A stretch of 64,000 bases of DNA from positions 7,378,001 to 7,442,000 of the forward strand of contig NZ_JAUSUZ010000001.1 of NCBI RefSeq assembly GCF_030813715.1, read 5' to 3'. The translations under genes and the position numbers were made by a program. Origin of the DNA: Catenuloplanes indicus. Its GTDB lineage: Bacteria; Actinomycetota; Actinomycetes; Mycobacteriales; Micromonosporaceae. Below the pieces are notes generated by a model, which worked only from the letters and a program-made list of their open reading frames with translations, made no database searches and had not been told where the DNA came from. Each line of letters opens with the position of its first letter. Within the stretch, counting starts at the first letter, position 1. Of the stretch, positions 61,901-64,000 are shown one piece after another.

Positions 61901-64000
61901 GATTCGCCGGCTGCTGAGCACCGAGGGCCGCGCGAGCGACGGGACCCTGAGCCGGTACGTGACGCTCTCCGCCCGGCTCGGCGTGCCCGTCACCGATCTG
62001 CAGTTCCTGCTGCCGTCCCGGCATGTCGAGCTTCTGATGCACGAGTTCTTCGGCGACGTGCCGCTGGAGCTGTTGCGCGTGCAGTGGTCGTTGCTGCTGC
62101 CGGAGGCCCCGGCGCCGAGTGCCGAGCTGATGAGCGGACTGCCCCGGAGGGACTACTCGGCCGCGGAGATGGCCGAATGGCGGTACCGGCTCGGCGACGT
62201 GGGGGAGGAGGCGTTCACCGATTTCCTCGCCATGCCGTGGGGCGACCCGGAGAATCTGATGGCCGCGGCGACCCGGGCCGGCCTCGACCGTTCCCACCTG
62301 CCCTCGCTGCTCCGGTTGTCAGCCGAGATCGGCTGGATCCCCACCGAACTGGGCCGTATCGCGTTTTGGTCGGGTACCACCGGCGCGCAGTTCCTCCGGG
62401 TGGCGGAGGGTGGACGCGTCGCGCTCGACCCGGCAGACCTCACCGCGTTCGGTAACCTGATCAGGGATTCCGTCGCGGCGGACACCGAAGCCGGGCCGGT
62501 CCGCATCCGGGACAACGCGGTCACCCGGCAACTGATCGACACCGCGCAGGCGTACTCACCGGTTCGGGAAGGCCGTCTCCGGGAGGCCTGGCTGCTCCGT
62601 CAGACGGCCCGGTGGAGTTCGCCCGAGTCGGACCGGCGGATCGACGTGCACCGGCTCGGCCTTCGGCTCAGCCGGCTCACGGTGGCGCCGATCCGAGAAC
62701 TCGCGCTGTTCGGCGCGGACCTGGAGGAGACGCTCGCACTGCTCAAGGCCGCCGCGGCCAACGGCGGGACGGTGCACGGCGACGGCCCGGTGCGGGACCT
62801 GATCTCCCGAGTGGAGGCGTGGGCCCAGAAGCTGCGGCAGACGATCGGCGACGATCTGGATTCGGTCCTGCAGGCCGAGTTCCCGATGCAGTGGAGCCTG
62901 ACGGAGCCGCTCGACCGGCTGCGGTCCCTGGATGCACCGGCCACGGCGTTGCGTGAGTCCGCCGCACGGGCCACCGAAGCGGAGACCACGCTCGCCGGGC
63001 CACTGGTCGAGCAGCTCGACGAGGCCGCCTCGCGGCGCAGCACGGCGGTGAACGCGCTCAGCAGGGTCACCGGCCGGCGGGGCGGGCCGCCGTTGAGCGA
63101 TGGCCCGGCGGTGTACTCGGCCGCGCTGAACCACAACCTCGCGCACGTGCGCGCACTGGCCGCGTACGCCGGGGCCGCCCTCCGCGCCGCCGATTCCGTC
63201 GCGTCCGGGCCACTGCACGCGCTGGCCGACCGGCTGGACGACATGACCGCGCTGTACGCGCGCGGCGTCCGGTTCTACCCGGTGCAGCGGGCCGCGGACA
63301 CGCTGACCGATGCGGAGATCGGCCAGTATCTCGCCGACCTCGACGACGACCGTACGCTGCGGCTGACCGACGACCAGATCAACCGTGCCGGTGAACTGTG
63401 GGCGCCCGAGCGGTGGGCGACGAGTCTCGGGATCCCGGCATCCACGCTGCGCACCGACTACCTGAAACGCCCCTGGCTCGAAGCCCGGCGCCTGATGGAC
63501 CTCTCCGAGCTGCTCAAGCGCGGGACGCAGAAGATCCCCGATCTGGCGGTGCCGATCCACGACCTGGCGGTGGCGATCCACCGGCTCCCCGACGGCATCA
63601 GCGAGGTGGCGCGGCGGGCCGGGCAGGACCCGGAGACGATCCTCGACGTGGCGCGGCTGCGGAAGACGGATCCGGCCGCGCTGCACGTGCTCGACATGGA
63701 CGTGCAGGAGCTGCCGCTCGGTGAGCGCGTCCCGGCCGTCCTCAAGGCGATCAACCAGGCGGCGGCGGCCGACCGGACGACCGGCCCGCTCTACCTCTCC
63801 GCGCTGGCGACAGCCGGTTTCACCCACGAGACGAAGCCCGACGGGCCGCTCTGGAACCGCACCGTGGTGCTGTCCCGGCTGCTGGGCGTCGACCTCGATC
63901 TGATCCGGCCGGACGCCGCTAGGCTGACCAGCAGTCAGGTCGAGCGCTGGCACGCCATGGTGGACGATCTGGTCACCGAGCTCCGCCTCGACCGGCACGA
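55965..64000 (+). CDS. Multidomain protein with three papain-like (glutamine-deamidase-type) toxin modules, 3' truncated by window edge
   Basis: The frame runs from a GTG at 55965 (GAGGAGAG upstream) without a stop to the window end, at least 2678 residues. I translated it by hand. Three modules each show Cys, His and Asp in papain-like order: C431 (YEQNC), H513 (SHAFNV), D528 (LDGQ); C802 (EDC), H877 (SHVFWV), D893 (LDSQ); C1067 (TNCVSC), H1156 (GHMFNV), D1171 (LDSQ). The His-Asp spacing is 15-16 each time. This matches the Tox-PL/papain-fold toxin family, whose members deamidate glutamine in target proteins. VRPEDDRAG linkers recur at residues 580 and 1260. Residues about 1300-2678 hold a beta-rich part and many short helical modules of unknown kind. 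No signal peptide or WXG head is visible. Export by the local ESX system is inferred. A SigL-type promoter lies upstream. Confidence 0.82.
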   Translation, partial: MASAGNFQLICADGRFIAVPGGVFYFDGAMTDPVDPVILTGALQTSRVPGATAVFIAESTRGKLDAVDRVRRALDEIPGPIRDRYVLGTLPGERVDLDAWQGLTDAFGLSKHAAYRPGLTTSARVVTLDRLGLQTDEDPVGVRVLSRAQAAARETLHSALDGTPPSWDRLIDLALNATIIRDTLRVPAKLRGDERRGPSSAAYALAAGIALYGIPDGLTASALRRSVRAIAVDDVVRAWGGAAVPTRPELVVQSLLGTPGSGALIRIEATGSGRPVLGWLVSRPDGLAWIDPELDGGAAVRLMPPQDAVALLRATPGANPATLWVDAQGRPAAVTTASPAAGNARGVAEPDPAPGTPGISRATSFDSVFSGDTVSSTDTASTGPEIAAQDRPDLPVEVALGLSAADIRQYMPWLPRINPKYRTDLTYEQNCVLVALALDMSLASAGDPRQLPVEADGTNGPLRIDLLETAFPGHRFEPADDLAQIAAAMTRNADGKMRRGIVVVRGAGETVSHAFNVVSLGKQFAFLDGQSQGRPRVPKNIAEIRFLPTTDGIPSIRPAAELPADMDPDTVQGVVETSPVRPEDDRAGMLIWPDAANPTELYDADDVTPEHPRFAGLHDRQLDPDRGPFGTDQPGAPLAGLLSVDAPHRDGVDLDGLREHVRAVERTVDAVLDLFTDSPTAALWRTAVQNLRDPYTSDQDQARDSIAQAVTAVGRLHPVAGSVLSPLTSALGLRTAALARLGVTAVAFEYADVPLTAGPVKRPDLTDAAERTEAVQRVTRWTGAVQLPPGMDGPGVLPPEDCVQRAWGAFITVHRRSGNVPADAGMVESATVEALATRLGGKLTALTDADGLLQEMRRRPGTMALVHTPRREGGVSHVFWVMATATDELTWLDSQRPGISERTAAASPAELEEHVAELRQVGTRVLLLDENGRAEERSESPQTVAALLDPPLGLQRAGAPLPPPPPPPSSMLQRAQALDAWMSQSLAHPAYQSPEAAQQLWADYNARNRQIKLELLRRLAMSVTTSWGQVSVVANSTHGSNADKTLLLTRYFPQVGQVNVDSGTTNCVSCSIALDSMFDDSYGVHLLAQDTPEQSLAAASIRLRQPFYAFRDSDAQRVLSGSAGVVAEVNAQGHGFRGVVAQTANMNTGSSQFSGHMFNVINEEGYVLVLDSQSRWLGTLPDLYSRNAQVAQTLMLTTAVGPYPGITIPSGGSAAVEFDAFSLSYQFPAPPATTSAAYPSGSVGYGHPNYYYGGTTPGPVRPEDDRAGLLTPQAGASGSELPPPTLPVGLEQVRGGTDLAAAVTAAVRSTHPGLNVSGLDPAADLDALTQRHDLRVYVFNADGVADRYGRDGAPEVYLARHTAPDGGTSTYAPLAPTAGRTSRTVIDGAELAGAASRGLTAALVEPGQDPDTTLARAVSAELRKLGGPVADWDLWRPSGTDRPGIPLVGLLSVDALHRSRAELLTDGVDLVPAPREGTTEVPDELRDVTLEVRANRAGPYRPSGISGGIVEFSGPLQIAARVTGLRPEPRDFDGVIGPVLHWDTVTPAEPAMLINDVVPARRTDRAFDLDQAAWSDGRAMLGGVRTGQLAPPLNDHFMLSARVAAEDSAFPQVTLRNLSPAGMFRIGGQFRYVAHADVHAETVDPTGQRITIHAPDAVEVLLDLPAAAAAPDGAGTGARAAPPGYLAQETAPGGVDEARWRRVTAEPAYRLTRIGLEALRSLPGSSGIPADRLLHWIETLGRTPYDIAETAARTGLLVPGPMLDLAVDLGVDPRALVVFGRQIRELSGTGPVTRDRLLDRLVQDGIRTLREAVHLSEIGARLDLDESALPALISILGEGVPPELLLALPDSSLAVAVDTARLRHDIATAADHGAAALGLRDRLEVTTIAEELDVAPAHLAAVASYIRTALDTFGDPYAGADGDRLQSRPGPGFQEYRERDDAGVWTEWRALPLEPGPAARLRDGLAAQSTARGRRVAGEIRRLLSTEGRASDGTLSRYVTLSARLGVPVTDLQFLLPSRHVELLMHEFFGDVPLELLRVQWSLLLPEAPAPSAELMSGLPRRDYSAAEMAEWRYRLGDVGEEAFTDFLAMPWGDPENLMAAATRAGLDRSHLPSLLRLSAEIGWIPTELGRIAFWSGTTGAQFLRVAEGGRVALDPADLTAFGNLIRDSVAADTEAGPVRIRDNAVTRQLIDTAQAYSPVREGRLREAWLLRQTARWSSPESDRRIDVHRLGLRLSRLTVAPIRELALFGADLEETLALLKAAAANGGTVHGDGPVRDLISRVEAWAQKLRQTIGDDLDSVLQAEFPMQWSLTEPLDRLRSLDAPATALRESAARATEAETTLAGPLVEQLDEAASRRSTAVNALSRVTGRRGGPPLSDGPAVYSAALNHNLAHVRALAAYAGAALRAADSVASGPLHALADRLDDMTALYARGVRFYPVQRAADTLTDAEIGQYLADLDDDRTLRLTDDQINRAGELWAPERWATSLGIPASTLRTDYLKRPWLEARRLMDLSELLKRGTQKIPDLAVPIHDLAVAIHRLPDGISEVARRAGQDPETILDVARLRKTDPAALHVLDMDVQELPLGERVPAVLKAINQAAAADRTTGPLYLSALATAGFTHETKPDGPLWNRTVVLSRLLGVDLDLIRPDAARLTSSQVERWHAMVDDLVTELRLDRH

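Overview
This window is GC-rich actinobacterial DNA. Codons end in G or C, several starts are GTG, and actinobacterial type VII (ESX) secretion genes are present. Family-level placement, perhaps Micromonosporaceae, is inference. No rRNA, tRNA, CRISPR array or insertion sequence was recognised. The long open frames antisense to the genes are side effects of high GC.

Layout. (1) Positions 1-8114 hold the 3' part of a very long tandem-repeat gene. About 43 units of roughly 60 residues resemble YD/RHS repeats and end in a WXG100-like helical hairpin with a YxxxE tail. (2) Positions 8248-18780 are a forward cluster: an atypical LuxR-type regulator, a one-pass membrane protein, an EccA-like AAA ATPase fused to a beta-helix, EccC, two WXG100 proteins and EccD. 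No EccB or EccE is visible. (3) A 250-residue probable substrate (minus strand) and a 7102-residue giant protein (19824-41132) diverge from one intergenic region. The giant has a WXG-like head, a hydrophobic segment, arrays of duplicated modules and only two cysteines that I could find. (4) Positions 41174-53705 hold a YbaB/EspL-like protein, two mycosins that have lost catalytic residues, two paralogous single-pass membrane proteins with long Pro/Ala linkers, a 677-residue unknown protein and a transglycosylase-like/ricin-lectin protein. They are arranged as convergent and divergent pairs. (5) Positions 53887-55289 encode an ECF sigma factor and its zinc-binding anti-sigma factor. (6) From 55482 there is a 103-residue unknown protein, then a protein running off the right edge (at least 2678 residues) with three tandem papain-like Cys-His-Asp modules of glutamine-deamidase toxin type.

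How it may work together. The ESX core would export the WXG100 proteins and probably the large multidomain proteins. Five intergenic sites match TGAACC, exactly 16 bases, then CGTA or CGTC. This is the form described for promoters of mycobacterial SigL. They lie before the LuxR-type regulator, the YbaB-like gene, the lectin/transglycosylase gene, the 103-residue gene and the papain-module toxin. The simplest reading is that the local ECF sigma/anti-sigma pair switches on this secretion and toxin island as one regulon. That regulon, the catalytically dead mycosins and the triple papain-like protein are the best candidates for something undescribed.
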